Shown here piece after piece: positions 16,801 to 25,645 of a stretch of 64,000 nucleotides of DNA. The stretch's first letter is position 1, and the number at the start of each line of letters is the position of its first letter. The notes under the pieces are model-generated. The model did no database searches. It saw only the letters and a list, made by a program, of their open reading frames with translations, and was not told where the DNA came from. The DNA lies in the NCBI RefSeq assembly GCF_013363995.1, contig NZ_JABWGO010000006.1:101385-165384 (forward strand). The letters run 5' to 3'. The position numbers were made by a program, and so were the translations under genes. The DNA is from Nonomuraea rhodomycinica. GTDB lineage: Bacteria > Actinomycetota > Actinomycetes > Streptosporangiales > Streptosporangiaceae.

Positions 16801-18735
16801 GCCGTCGGCGAGCTGCTGTCGGAGTCGGACGGCGGCCAGGCCGCCCCGCCCGCCCGGACCCATCTGGACCTGCCAGAACTGCCCGGCTCCCGCCTGCGCT
16901 GGCTCGCGATGCTCGACCACGCGCCCGCCGTGGCCTTCCGCGCGGCGTCCGCCACGACCGGCCCCGAGCACCGCGCCACCCTGCGGACGCTGCTCGCGGG
17001 GCTGCGCGAGCACGGCCTGCCGCTGTCGGCCGCCCCCGACCGGTGGCGGCGGATGACGGTGCAGCTCGACGAGCGGCACGTGACCGACCTCAACGGCGAG
17101 CACCGCGACGGCACGTGGGTGGGGCCGCTGCCCCTGGGCGGCGGGGCGTTCGTGCTCTTCACGACCATGCTCGACCACAGCGGTTCCCGGGTCACCTGGG
17201 ACGCGCTCTTCCACGACCCGCGGGGCCGGTTCGAGGTGCCGCCGCCGTACACCGTCACCTCCTCCTCCCCGGTCGGCGCGAACCTGCCGTCCGGCTGGGC
17301 CGAGGCGTTCCTCGCCGAGCTGGAGGCGCGCGGGCCGGCGCCGTGGCGGGCCGAGGCGGCGGAGGAGTTCGCCCGGCTGACCGGCGTCTCCCGGACGCTC
17401 GCCGGCCTGGTGGTGGCCGGGATGCCGGACGTGGACTCGTACCAGCGCGGCTTCCTCGCCAAGGAGGCGCGCGCGATGCTCGGCGTGAAGGTGGCCGACG
17501 CGGCGGTCGCCCGCGACCAGCTGCGCGACCTGCAGGCCGGGGTGCGGCAGGCCGTCGTCTCGGCGCTGCTGCCGGCCGACCCGGTCCGGCTCTGGACCGA
17601 CGGTCCCGACGTGGCCGCCGCGGCCGAGGCGTGGAACGCCCGGGTCGGCCGGCAGGTGGCCGTGCCCGAATGGCTGGTCGCCGAGGCGGGCCGCGCGGTC
17701 AGGGCGGAGTGGGACACGGGCCGCGCGCTGCGCGCCCTCATCGACCCGGCCGCGACGCCCGAGCTGAGCCGCGACCTGTCCTGGTCCGTCCAGGGCGACC
17801 GCGTGCGCCCGGTGGACGGGCGGGCGGCGGGGTTCGACGCGGACACGCTCGTCTCCGTCGTCCCCATGGCGGCGTGGCTGGCCCACCGGCTGCCCGTCGG
17901 CGACCCGGTCCGCGCGGGGCTGCCCGCCGCGCTGGCCGCCGTCCGCGACCGGCTGGCCGCGCCCGGGTTCGTGCTCGACCTCGACCGCTACGTCAACCTG
18001 CCCGAGTACGTGCGGGCCGCGGGCGCGCCGACCGAGACCGGCGAGGGGTTCGTCCGGTACGGGAGCCTCATCCTGCCCACCGCCGACGACCGGCCCTCGC
18101 CCGGCATCCGGGTCGCCCTGCTCGACGGGGACGACCCGTACCTGCGGGCGCTGCTCGGCATGGAGCGGCCGTTCGCCGCCGAGACCGCCCTGCGCCTGGC
18201 GCGGGACCCGCGCTTCGCGGCCCTGCTCGCCGGCGCCGACGGCCCCGCCCGCGCCGACGGCCTCGTTCGCGGCGAGGAGGAGCAGTGGTGGCCGCAGGAC
18301 CCCACGCGTTCCGTCCCCGGCCTGGTCGCCGAGGCGGCCGCGGCGCACGGGCTCGGCGCGGACGCCGCGGCCCTCTACCTCATGCTCCTGGCCATGCCGG
18401 ACCCGACCGACCGCAACGTCGCCCGGTGGACCGGCTGGAAGCCCGCCCGGCTCAAGGCGGCCCGGACTGAGCTGGCCGCCACCGACCTCGTCGTCGAGGC
18501 CGACAGGCGGCGGGCCGGGCGCTCGCTGTTCCTGCCCGGCGGATGGACGGACCAGGCCGCGCCCCGCCTCCCCGTCGAGCAGTGGAAGCTGTCCATGTTC
18601 CCGCCGTGCCCGGGCGCGCCCCTGGTGCCGCTCGAACCCGCCGCCGACCTGTACGCCAGGGCGTGGGCACGGGTACGCGAGGGCGACCTGCCCCGCTACG
18701 AGGAGCTGAAGGTCAGGCGCGGACGGCGCCGATGA
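13807..18735 (+). CDS. large protein of the DUF4132/MoxR/VWA cluster, function unknown
   Basis: 1642 residues from GTG 13807, coupled to the DUF4132 gene. There is no signal peptide and no membrane helix. The N-terminal half is helical, with repeat-like text (KPKAALDAYQELAGRL, FTGVENATYAGQMFSHARRAE), which could be a scaffold of TPR/HEAT type. The middle, about residues 560-800, is richer in beta-strand (VRVLGPEGTVLTHDL, HYVDGELLVYW). The C-terminal part again has helical text and ends in a basic tail (KVRRGRRR). I know such giant partners from MoxR-VWA-SWIM clusters but cannot name a catalytic domain. It is probably the scaffold or client protein remodelled by the MoxR-VWA pair. Confidence 0.85.
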   Translation: MTGTSQPTAGETARELLKAGAVLPPGAEGAGENAVPLVARAYRHPGLDDRVVVRLVADELLAAEDLAAGFLGLEPEGEPEVVGVGQRRSLGFPEWVLVRHPGDGHQALAVVPELERIARQAKSKPKAALDAYQELAGRLGASVPHFLPTFYEQAGRVFTGVENATYAGQMFSHARRAEAQYGLDVDEDRLDAVFLEFALAGALPVKVLSGYARELAGRLPADEALRRFTRLCLRRTAGGLPPSSQMAQDLRKLARAAKTDADVAERAYLAELIALPATLRAATGWWKSHAPAIAALAQDDPAVRATLLEIMPEARDHDMPAVWLEILESSGAGGDLAEGALRPADGVAGWLTRFLRFRDSAYGRASRLPGLYALVERLGGPLRAELTAAGRTLGAPQDVDLLDLLLSVDVPVADPGEHHWLWLEQWADGEGRRDLVALEADGRFRASFRSSAYRFSDDESGRRAIRLLAESPGGRPMLAEWMREVARRSSAAGLPDLPDAMRRLAWLPGEALTLAEEEVREAAAADVAEVLAGTLRTGLIDEYGWPAWDDAVATLVPRERPQDMVVADAWPYVIAAGPGQVRVLGPEGTVLTHDLRVPANDTWGEHGFHYVDGELLVYWRSRSRDYRLRGYWHTAPDRILDLEGDTGVRGVKLDYHHGDDPVSLALPGGGRTTGHAVLHRGDTAVPSERAVISDGTSFWVWSWEESGGTTVGWYEFDPVSGRRGRMGMPGFLADALRDAPAGSEFVTGRLLPAPSDTPTPVGTPVGGVFGCRVVRLPDRSVRYEDAGGMSVTVPDGAGIPVSALRFPGAERPCAVMRGSYRVELVGPDGVLTAVMKTDREPGSFGKGTVILPPVRYWTYFRPRDPEGSAVLRGIDGDTAASLLKAAESAGGTAAGSAGGGKASDGDDLAAQIRALLPGVTDDALVAGIAGVARFAAHQQAALRGVAARLGEALAGGGRSRGPAGPSDDVIVEALSGLNVHADGYWHRTERDGLVRQVQAVGELLSESDGGQAAPPARTHLDLPELPGSRLRWLAMLDHAPAVAFRAASATTGPEHRATLRTLLAGLREHGLPLSAAPDRWRRMTVQLDERHVTDLNGEHRDGTWVGPLPLGGGAFVLFTTMLDHSGSRVTWDALFHDPRGRFEVPPPYTVTSSSPVGANLPSGWAEAFLAELEARGPAPWRAEAAEEFARLTGVSRTLAGLVVAGMPDVDSYQRGFLAKEARAMLGVKVADAAVARDQLRDLQAGVRQAVVSALLPADPVRLWTDGPDVAAAAEAWNARVGRQVAVPEWLVAEAGRAVRAEWDTGRALRALIDPAATPELSRDLSWSVQGDRVRPVDGRAAGFDADTLVSVVPMAAWLAHRLPVGDPVRAGLPAALAAVRDRLAAPGFVLDLDRYVNLPEYVRAAGAPTETGEGFVRYGSLILPTADDRPSPGIRVALLDGDDPYLRALLGMERPFAAETALRLARDPRFAALLAGADGPARADGLVRGEEEQWWPQDPTRSVPGLVAEAAAAHGLGADAAALYLMLLAMPDPTDRNVARWTGWKPARLKAARTELAATDLVVEADRRRAGRSLFLPGGWTDQAAPRLPVEQWKLSMFPPCPGAPLVPLEPAADLYARAWARVREGDLPRYEELKVRRGRRR

Positions 18736-18762
18736 ACCCCCCTATCTGTGTGAGGACTCCCC

Positions 18763-19935
18763 ATGACCATGACCGATGACCAGGCGACGGCGGCCCCTCC
18801 GGATCGCCAGGTGCTCGCGGCCGAGGAGCGGTACGCGACCGAGCTGGCCTTCCTGGCCGCCCACGACGACGGGCCGCGCCCGCCCGGGTGGCTGCTGACC
18901 CCGCGGGCGGTGGTGACGTTCATCTGCGGCAGCGGCGGCGAGACGCTCGAGCTGCCCAAGGAGCGGCAGAGCGACGGCGTCCCGAAGCGCCTGAAGCTGG
19001 AAGCCAAGTTCGTGGGCGAACGCTCGCTCGTCGAGCGATGCGTGGTGACGCTCGCCGGCGAGCGCGGCCTGCTGCTCGTGGGCGAGCCCGGCACCGCCAA
19101 GTCGATGCTGTCGGAGCTGCTGGCCGCCGCCGTGTGCGGCACCAGCGACCTCACCGTCCAGGGCACGGCCGGCACGACCGAGGACGCCTTCCGCTACGGC
19201 TGGAACTACGCCCTGCTGCTGGCCCAGGGCCCGTCCCGGAGCGCGCTGGTGGACTCGCCGGTGCTCACCGCCATGCGCACGGGACGGGTGGCCCGGGTGG
19301 AGGAGATCACCCGCTGCCTGCCCGAGGTGCAGGACGCCCTGGTGTCGATCCTGTCCGACCGGCGGGTGAGCGTACCCGAGCTGGCCGGGACCGCGGACGC
19401 GCAGGTCGCCGCGGCGCCCGGGTTCACCGTGATCGCCACCGCCAACCTGCGCGACCGCGGCGTGTCCGAGATGTCGGCGGCCCTGAAGCGGCGGTTCAGC
19501 TTCGAGACCGTGGGGCCCATCGCGGACGCCACGGCGGAGACCGCGCTGGTCCGCCGCCAGGCGACCGCGGTGGTGCAGCGGGCCGGGGCGGCGTTCGGGG
19601 TGGACGACGCCGTGCTGGAGGCGCTGGTGACGGTCTTCCGCGACCTGCGTACCGGGCGGTCCGCCGAGGGGTGGGACGTGGAGCGGCCCGGAACCGTCAT
19701 GTCCACCGCTGAGGCGGTGCAGGTCGCCGCCTCGCTGGGGGTGGCGACGGCGTACCTGCCGGCGGGTGACGTGCTCGACCTGGTGCCCGGCCACCTGCTC
19801 GGCGTGGTCCGCAAGGACGATCCCGCCGACCACGGGCGGCTGCTCGGCTACTGGGACGGGCCGGTACGGCGGCGGGCGGAGGACGGTTCGGCGATGTGGC
19901 GGCGGCTGTGGGACCTGCGGGAGAACCTCCGGTGA
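18763..19935 (+). CDS. MoxR-type AAA+ ATPase
   Basis: 390 residues, 27 nt after the previous gene, with a GAGGA site. Walker A is GEPGTAKS at residues 107-114, followed by the RVARVEEITRC Walker B, sensor 1 in VIATANLRDRG and the arginine-finger region ALKRRFSFET. This is a MoxR ATPase, a family that works as a chaperone for VWA proteins and remodels bound partners. Its partner here is the DUF5682-VWA protein encoded next, whose GTG overlaps the stop. Confidence 0.93.
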   Translation: MTMTDDQATAAPPDRQVLAAEERYATELAFLAAHDDGPRPPGWLLTPRAVVTFICGSGGETLELPKERQSDGVPKRLKLEAKFVGERSLVERCVVTLAGERGLLLVGEPGTAKSMLSELLAAAVCGTSDLTVQGTAGTTEDAFRYGWNYALLLAQGPSRSALVDSPVLTAMRTGRVARVEEITRCLPEVQDALVSILSDRRVSVPELAGTADAQVAAAPGFTVIATANLRDRGVSEMSAALKRRFSFETVGPIADATAETALVRRQATAVVQRAGAAFGVDDAVLEALVTVFRDLRTGRSAEGWDVERPGTVMSTAEAVQVAASLGVATAYLPAGDVLDLVPGHLLGVVRKDDPADHGRLLGYWDGPVRRRAEDGSAMWRRLWDLRENLR

Positions 19936-22900
19936 CCCCTGACCCCAGGGAGGCGCTCGCCGCGCTGGCCGGCTGCGCCCGGCCGTACCTGATCGGAGTA
20001 CGGCACCACAGCCCGGCGCTGTCCGTGGTCCTGCCCGAGCTGCTGGAGGCGGCCGACGCGGAGGTGGTGTGCGTCGAGCTGCCCGCGGACTTCCAGCCGT
20101 GGCTGGAACACCTGGCCGCCCCCGAGACCGTCGCGCCGGTCGCGCTGGCGGGGACGGGGGCGGACGGCCGGCTCGGGTTCTACCCGTTCGCCGACTTCTC
20201 GCCGGAGCTGGTGGCCGTCCGGTGGGCCTGGAAGCGTGGGGCGGAGGTGGTGTGCTGCGACCTGCCGCTGTCGGACGGGGACTGGCACGCGCCCGGCCTT
20301 TCCGAACCGGGCCCTGGGGCGGCGGTGCCGAGGCGGCGGTCCTTCGCCGACGCGCTGGCCGCGTCCGGCACCGGTCGCGAGGGCGACGACATGTGGGACC
20401 GGGCCGTGGAGGTCCTCGCCCCCGAGAGCGAGCCCGAGGCCGTGCGCCGGGCCGCGCTCGGCGTCGGCTGGGCCCTGCGCAGGGACGCGGAGGAGTCGGG
20501 CGGCGTACCGGCCAGGGACCTGGCACGTGAGGCCCGCATGCGGCGCGTCATCACCGAGGCCGCGACCGGCGGCCGGCGCGTCGCCGCGGTGATCGGCGCC
20601 TTCCACGCCCCCGCCCTCCTGGAGCCGGCGACGCCGTCGGCCACCGGAGAGCGGCCCGATCCTCGGCCGGAGACGGTCGTCTCGCTCGTCCCGTACGCGT
20701 TCGACCTGCTCGACTCCCGCTCCGGCTACCCCGCCGGCATCCGGGACCCCCGCTGGCAGCAGGCGGTGTTCGAGGCCGGCGGCGATCCCGACCGGATCAC
20801 CGACGCCGCCGCCCGCGCCATCACCGACCTGTGCCGGGAGCTGCGCCAGGCGGGCCACACCGCCGGCACGGGAGAGGCCGCCGAGACCCTGCGCATGGCC
20901 TGCGACCTGGCCCGGCTGCGCGACCTGCCCGCCCCCGGCCGCGGCGAGCTGCTGGAAGCGGTGACGACCGTCCTGGGCCAGGGCGAACCCCTCGGCCGCG
21001 GCCGGGCACTGGCCCGCGCCCTCGACACCGTCCTCGTCGGCACGCTACGCGGCCGGACCTCGCCCGGCACGCCACGCTCGGGCCTCGGTCCCGCCGTGGA
21101 GGCCGAGCTGAAGGCGCTGCGGCTGCCCGGCCCGGACGATCCGGAACGCCGGGAGATACGGCTCGACCCGCTCCGGTCCGGCCTCGACGCGCGCCGCGAG
21201 ATCCTGCTGCGCCGCCTGCTCACCTGCGGCGTCCCCTACGGCGAGCCGATCGAGGTGACCGGCACGGGCGACGCCTCCGCGCTCACCACCAGGTGGCGGC
21301 TGGCCTGGTCCCCGGCGGTCCCGGCCCTGCTCGACCTGGCGGGCGTACGCGGCGTGACCCTCGCGCAGGCCGCCGCGGGCACGTTGCGGGAGACGTACCG
21401 GCGAGAGTCCGCGGACGGCGGGCCCACGTGCCGGCTGGTCCTCGACGGCCTGCGCGCGGCGGCGCAGTGCGACCTGCCCGAGCTCGTCGCCGACCGCCTC
21501 GCCGAAGCCGCCGTCGTGCTGCCCGCCACCGCCACCCCGGCCGAGCTGCTGGACGCCCTCGACCTGCTCGAAGCCCTCCGCCGCGCACACCTCCCCGGCA
21601 CCACGCCGCAGGCCCGCCGGCAGGCTGTCGAGCTGGCCGGCACCCTGCTGGAGGCGGCGATCCGGGCGCTTCCGGGCCTGGCGGGCAGCGACCGGCCCGA
21701 GGACGCCGCGGCCCTGGTCGCGCTGGCCGTCCGGAGCGGCGATGACCGCCTCGGACTGCGGATGGACGGCATGCTGGACGAGCTGGCCCGTACGGCGTCG
21801 CCGCTCATGCAGGGCGCGGCGCTGGCGGCCCGCGTCCTGCTGGACCTCGACGGGGCGGACGCGCTGGGAGCCCGGGCGGCGGGCTGGATCGACGCCGCCA
21901 CCGGCCCGGACGGCCGCCGCCGCCTCGGCCGCCTGCTGGCCGGCGTGCTGACCGCCGCCGGACCGCTGCTCGAATCGGCTCCCGCGGTGCTCCATCCCCT
22001 CATGGACCGCATCGACGACCTGGCCGACAACGAGTTCCTGGACCGGTTGCCGGCGTTGCGCGGCGGATTCGACACGCTGACGCCGGCGGCGCGCACGCGA
22101 CTGCTCGGCACGGTGTCCGAACGGCTCGGCGACCGGCCCGACCTGTCGCTGGAGGCGTCACCCGAACTGCTCGGCCTGTGGACCGCGGCCGACGCGGCGG
22201 CCCTGGCCGTCCTGCACTCACTGGGGTTGCCCGTGCAGGCGGAGGAGCCCACGCCGCCCAGCGAGAAAGAGGAGCGGAAACCCCGACCCGAGGTGTCAGC
22301 CATGCTGGCGCCGGTCGATCGGTGGCGGCTGCTGCTCGGCCGCGAGTCGCGGAAACTGCCGTCCCAGGCCCGTGCCTACGCGCGCGCCCTCGACGAACTG
22401 TACGGAGCCGGACGCGGCGAGGGCTCGGACGACTTCGACCCCGCGAACGGCGGCGACACCGGCGGCCAGGGGCAGTCGTTCCCGACGGCCCGGGAGTGGG
22501 CCGAGGAGCTGGAGGCGCTGTTCGGGGCCGACGTCCGCGAGGAGGTGCTGGCCGGCGCGGCCGACGCCGGACGTGTCGACGTGCTGGCGGAGCTGGACCC
22601 GGCTTCCGTCCGGCCGTCCGTCGAACTGCTGACGTCCGTGCTGTCCCTGGCGGGGGGCATGCCCGAGCAGCAGCTCGCCAAGTTGCGCCCGCTCGTGCGG
22701 CGCCTGGTCGCCGAGCTCACCCGCGAGCTGGCCACCAAGCTGCGCCCGGCGATGACCGGGCTGGCCAACCCACGCCCCACCCGCCGCCCCGGCGGCCCCC
22801 TGGACCTGCCGCGTACCCTGCGCGCGAACCTCCAGCACAGCCGCCGCCTGGACGACGGGCGGCTGGTGGTGGTGCCGGAACGACCGGTGTTCAGCACGCG

Positions 22901-23423
22901 GGCGCGTCAGGAGGCCGACTGGCGGCTGATCCTCGTGGTGGACGTGTCCGGATCGATGGAGGCGTCGGTGGTCTGGTCGGCACTGACCGCCGCCGTCCTG
23001 GCGGGGGTGCCGACGCTGTCGACCCACTTCCTGACGTTCTCCACGCAGGTGATCGACCTGACCGACCAGGTGACCGACCCGCTCTCGCTGCTGCTCGAAG
23101 TGCGGGTGGGCGGCGGCACGCACATCGCGGCGGGCCTCGCCCGGGCGCGCTCGCTGGTGACCGTGCCCAGCCGGACGCTCGTCGTGGTCGTGAGCGACTT
23201 CGAGGAGGGCGGTCCGATCGGCGGGCTGCTCGCGGAGGTGCGCGCCCTGGCGGGTTCCGGCGTACACCTGCTGGGTTGCGCCGCCCTGGACGACGGCGGG
23301 GCGCCGCGTTACTCGCTGCCCGTCGCCCAGCAGCTCGTCGCGGCCGGGATGCAGGTCGCCGCGCTCAGCCCGCTCGCCCTCGCCCGCTGGGTGGGCGACC
23401 GCCTTCGTGGAGAGAACCGGTGA
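19932..23423 (+). CDS. DUF5682 protein fused to a C-terminal VWA domain
   Basis: 1163 residues from GTG 19932. The N-terminal quarter (YLIGVRHHSPA, then LPADFQPWLEHL and VIGAFHAPALL) fits DUF5682, a domain with conserved histidines and possible hydrolase relatives. The middle is helical. From about residue 995 a VWA domain begins with a full MIDAS (LVVDVSGSMEAS, a Thr in VGGGTHIAAGLARA, and VVVVSDFEEGG). Families with this arrangement often have the two parts as separate genes; here they are one chain. MIDAS binds a metal and a partner acidic group, most likely on the MoxR or SWIM protein. Confidence 0.9.
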   Translation: MTPDPREALAALAGCARPYLIGVRHHSPALSVVLPELLEAADAEVVCVELPADFQPWLEHLAAPETVAPVALAGTGADGRLGFYPFADFSPELVAVRWAWKRGAEVVCCDLPLSDGDWHAPGLSEPGPGAAVPRRRSFADALAASGTGREGDDMWDRAVEVLAPESEPEAVRRAALGVGWALRRDAEESGGVPARDLAREARMRRVITEAATGGRRVAAVIGAFHAPALLEPATPSATGERPDPRPETVVSLVPYAFDLLDSRSGYPAGIRDPRWQQAVFEAGGDPDRITDAAARAITDLCRELRQAGHTAGTGEAAETLRMACDLARLRDLPAPGRGELLEAVTTVLGQGEPLGRGRALARALDTVLVGTLRGRTSPGTPRSGLGPAVEAELKALRLPGPDDPERREIRLDPLRSGLDARREILLRRLLTCGVPYGEPIEVTGTGDASALTTRWRLAWSPAVPALLDLAGVRGVTLAQAAAGTLRETYRRESADGGPTCRLVLDGLRAAAQCDLPELVADRLAEAAVVLPATATPAELLDALDLLEALRRAHLPGTTPQARRQAVELAGTLLEAAIRALPGLAGSDRPEDAAALVALAVRSGDDRLGLRMDGMLDELARTASPLMQGAALAARVLLDLDGADALGARAAGWIDAATGPDGRRRLGRLLAGVLTAAGPLLESAPAVLHPLMDRIDDLADNEFLDRLPALRGGFDTLTPAARTRLLGTVSERLGDRPDLSLEASPELLGLWTAADAAALAVLHSLGLPVQAEEPTPPSEKEERKPRPEVSAMLAPVDRWRLLLGRESRKLPSQARAYARALDELYGAGRGEGSDDFDPANGGDTGGQGQSFPTAREWAEELEALFGADVREEVLAGAADAGRVDVLAELDPASVRPSVELLTSVLSLAGGMPEQQLAKLRPLVRRLVAELTRELATKLRPAMTGLANPRPTRRPGGPLDLPRTLRANLQHSRRLDDGRLVVVPERPVFSTRARQEADWRLILVVDVSGSMEASVVWSALTAAVLAGVPTLSTHFLTFSTQVIDLTDQVTDPLSLLLEVRVGGGTHIAAGLARARSLVTVPSRTLVVVVSDFEEGGPIGGLLAEVRALAGSGVHLLGCAALDDGGAPRYSLPVAQQLVAAGMQVAALSPLALARWVGDRLRGENR

Positions 23424-25501
23424 ACATGTCGCCCTCTTTGCCGCCGTCTTTGCCGCCGTCTTTGCCACCGGTGGCGCCGCACGTGGTGGCGGCGGCCGTG
23501 GAAGGACTCACCTCCCGGCTGCGGAAGAAGCTGGACGCGGCCGTCGCGCAGTACGCGGCCCTGCCGGTCGCGGTGGTGGACGGGGAGGGGGTGCGGATCA
23601 CGTGCGGCGAGGACGCGGTGGTCACGCTCTCGCCCGGTGCTTCGGGCGTGGTCGCGGAGGAGGGCCAGGCACGGTGCGGTTGCCTGCTCGCGCCGAGATG
23701 CCTGCACCGGGCGGCGGTGCTGAGCGCGTGCCCGCTGGCGGACCCGACGCCCGTGGAGCCGGCCGCTCACGACGCTGAACCGCCGTCCACAGCGGAACCG
23801 CAACCCGCACTGGAACCGCCCTCCGCCCCGGAATGTGGGTCCATCCCGGAACGCCCCTCCACCCCGGAACATCCGTCCACAGCGTCACCTCCGGAGCGAC
23901 CGGTGGCGGCGCCCGCTGGAGGACCCTCCTCCACGTTGACGGCGGCACAGGTGACGGCCGCGGCGGGACTGTGGGCCGCCGGGACGGCCGTGCTGGCGGC
24001 CGGGGTGTCGGCAGCGGGCGCCGTGCCACAGGCCGAGCTGCTCCGCGCCGCCCACACCGCCCGCCTCGCCGGCCTGCCCAGGGCCGAGGCCGCCGCCCTC
24101 CGCGTCGTACGAGGGCTGAGGTCGGCCCGCGAACAGCGCGTCGGCCACCGCCTCTCGGACCTCGTGTCCGCCCTTCGCGAGCTGCTCCTCATCTCCGGCC
24201 GCCTGGCCGCGGGCGACCCCGACCCGGCGCTGACCGGCACCGTCCGGCGCGCGTACGAGCAGGGCGGCAGCCTCCGCGTGCACGGCGTCTTCAGGGAGCC
24301 GGTGATCAGCGCGACGGGCTACGGCGGCGTGGTCACCCACGTCGTCGCGCAGGACGGCCGGTGGTTCTCGGTCGCCGACGTCAAGCCGGGCGGCGCGGCC
24401 CGCGCCCGCGGCGCGGCCACCGCGAGCGTCGCGATCGGCTCGGCCACGCTGAACCACGCGCAGCTCGCCAGGTCGGGCCTGCTGATCGTCGCGGCCACGA
24501 TCTCCCCGGACGGCCGGCTCGGGGCGGGAAGAGGCGTCCGCGCCACGCCGGTCGCCGGCATGCCGTGGTCCGAGGGACCCGTGGGCGCCCTGCTCGCCCG
24601 CCCGCTGGCCGAGCAGGCTCTGGCGCGCCTGTCGGGTGAGGTGTGGAGCGAGTCGGACACGGAGGAGGTGGCCCGGGAGCCGGTCGCCTGCGACCTGATG
24701 ATCGTCGGCGCGTCCGGCGACCACGTCCTGGCCCGCGTCCTCACCCCAACGCCGGACCGCGCAGGGACTACGACGCCTGCGACGACGGAACCCGCCTCTC
24801 CCGCAGGCTCTCCCGCGGCCTTTCCCGCCGCCCCTCCCGCGGGCTCTCGCGCGGTCGACGGGGAGATGCGGCCGCTGACCGGGCCGATGATCCGCCTGGT
24901 GCCGGCCAACCGGCACCAGGACCTGGCGCACGTGGCCAACCTCGGACGACTCGCCTCCCGCCCCGGGCTGTGCGTACGCGTCGTGGGACGCGTGGAACCG
25001 GACCGCGCGACCACGCTACGGCCGTTCGCCGTGGGACCCGTACCGGGAGCCGAGATGACGCTGCGCCTGCCCGCAGAGTGGCAGGACCGGGCGGACCTCG
25101 GCTACGACCGCCTGCAGGGCGCCCACCTTCCCCCGCCCGGCCCTCTCGACGGCCTGCCGGCCTCCCCAGAGGAGGCGGACCCGCTGGCGGGCGCGCCACT
25201 GTGGCGCGTCCGGCGCCTGGTCGAGCTGGCCGTCGCGGGCGGACGCCGCGCCGTGGCCGAGTCGGGCCGCGGCGGAGACTCCCGGACGCACGAGGCGTCG
25301 CTGCGTAGAGCCGGCTTCAAGTCCGCCGCCGAGCTGGTCTCCGCCCTCACGGCCGAGGCCGATCGGCGCGAACGGGACGTGTTCGGCCGCCTGACCGACC
25401 CCGGACTCGACCGGTACGCGCGGGCCTGGCTCGCCGCGGCCACCCACCTGGTCGCGACGGAACGCGCCCTCGTCCGGTCGTCCTGGCAGACCGGCGACTG
25501 A
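23420..25501 (+). CDS. SWIM zinc-finger protein of the MoxR/VWA cluster
   Basis: 693 residues from GTG 23420 that overlaps the VWA stop; ATG 23426 is an alternative. The first residues include a triple PSLPP repeat. The SWIM motif CxC-xn-CxH is visible near residue 90 (CGCLLAPRCLH). A Pro/Glu/Thr linker rich in PPS and PEHPS follows to about residue 165. The remainder is helical with a C-terminal arginine-rich domain. SWIM fingers bind DNA or proteins. It closes the operon; the terminator lies 50 bp further on. Confidence 0.88.
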   Translation: MNMSPSLPPSLPPSLPPVAPHVVAAAVEGLTSRLRKKLDAAVAQYAALPVAVVDGEGVRITCGEDAVVTLSPGASGVVAEEGQARCGCLLAPRCLHRAAVLSACPLADPTPVEPAAHDAEPPSTAEPQPALEPPSAPECGSIPERPSTPEHPSTASPPERPVAAPAGGPSSTLTAAQVTAAAGLWAAGTAVLAAGVSAAGAVPQAELLRAAHTARLAGLPRAEAAALRVVRGLRSAREQRVGHRLSDLVSALRELLLISGRLAAGDPDPALTGTVRRAYEQGGSLRVHGVFREPVISATGYGGVVTHVVAQDGRWFSVADVKPGGAARARGAATASVAIGSATLNHAQLARSGLLIVAATISPDGRLGAGRGVRATPVAGMPWSEGPVGALLARPLAEQALARLSGEVWSESDTEEVAREPVACDLMIVGASGDHVLARVLTPTPDRAGTTTPATTEPASPAGSPAAFPAAPPAGSRAVDGEMRPLTGPMIRLVPANRHQDLAHVANLGRLASRPGLCVRVVGRVEPDRATTLRPFAVGPVPGAEMTLRLPAEWQDRADLGYDRLQGAHLPPPGPLDGLPASPEEADPLAGAPLWRVRRLVELAVAGGRRAVAESGRGGDSRTHEASLRRAGFKSAAELVSALTAEADRRERDVFGRLTDPGLDRYARAWLAAATHLVATERALVRSSWQTGD

Positions 25502-25553
25502 CGACGGTACGGGTGACGGCCCGCTGCGTCACGGGGTGGCCGTCCGGCCCATG

Positions 25554-25590
25554 CCTTGGCCGTCGGCGATCACACCGCCGACGGCCAAGG
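25554..25590 (+). terminator. 15-bp hairpin at the end of the MoxR/VWA operon
   Basis: CCTTGGCCGTCGGCG and its exact complement face each other around a 7-nt loop. It lies 53 bp after the SWIM stop codon. It separates that operon from the NACHT gene and argues that the NACHT start at 25556 in the open frame is wrong, since that codon is inside the stem. Confidence 0.75.
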
Positions 25591-25645
25591 CCGAATCTAT
25601 GCGTCCCCGTACCAGGACAATGGGCTCTTTGATATTGCTACCGTC

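Noticed and set aside
14088..18470. Long overlapping plus-strand frames rich in Arg and Pro inside the 1642-residue gene
   Set aside because: They are +1/+2 shadows of the real frame and show no protein-like text.
25556..25645. Upstream start of the NACHT gene at 25556
   Set aside because: That codon is inside the 15-bp terminator stem of the previous operon, and the 30 added residues have no family text.
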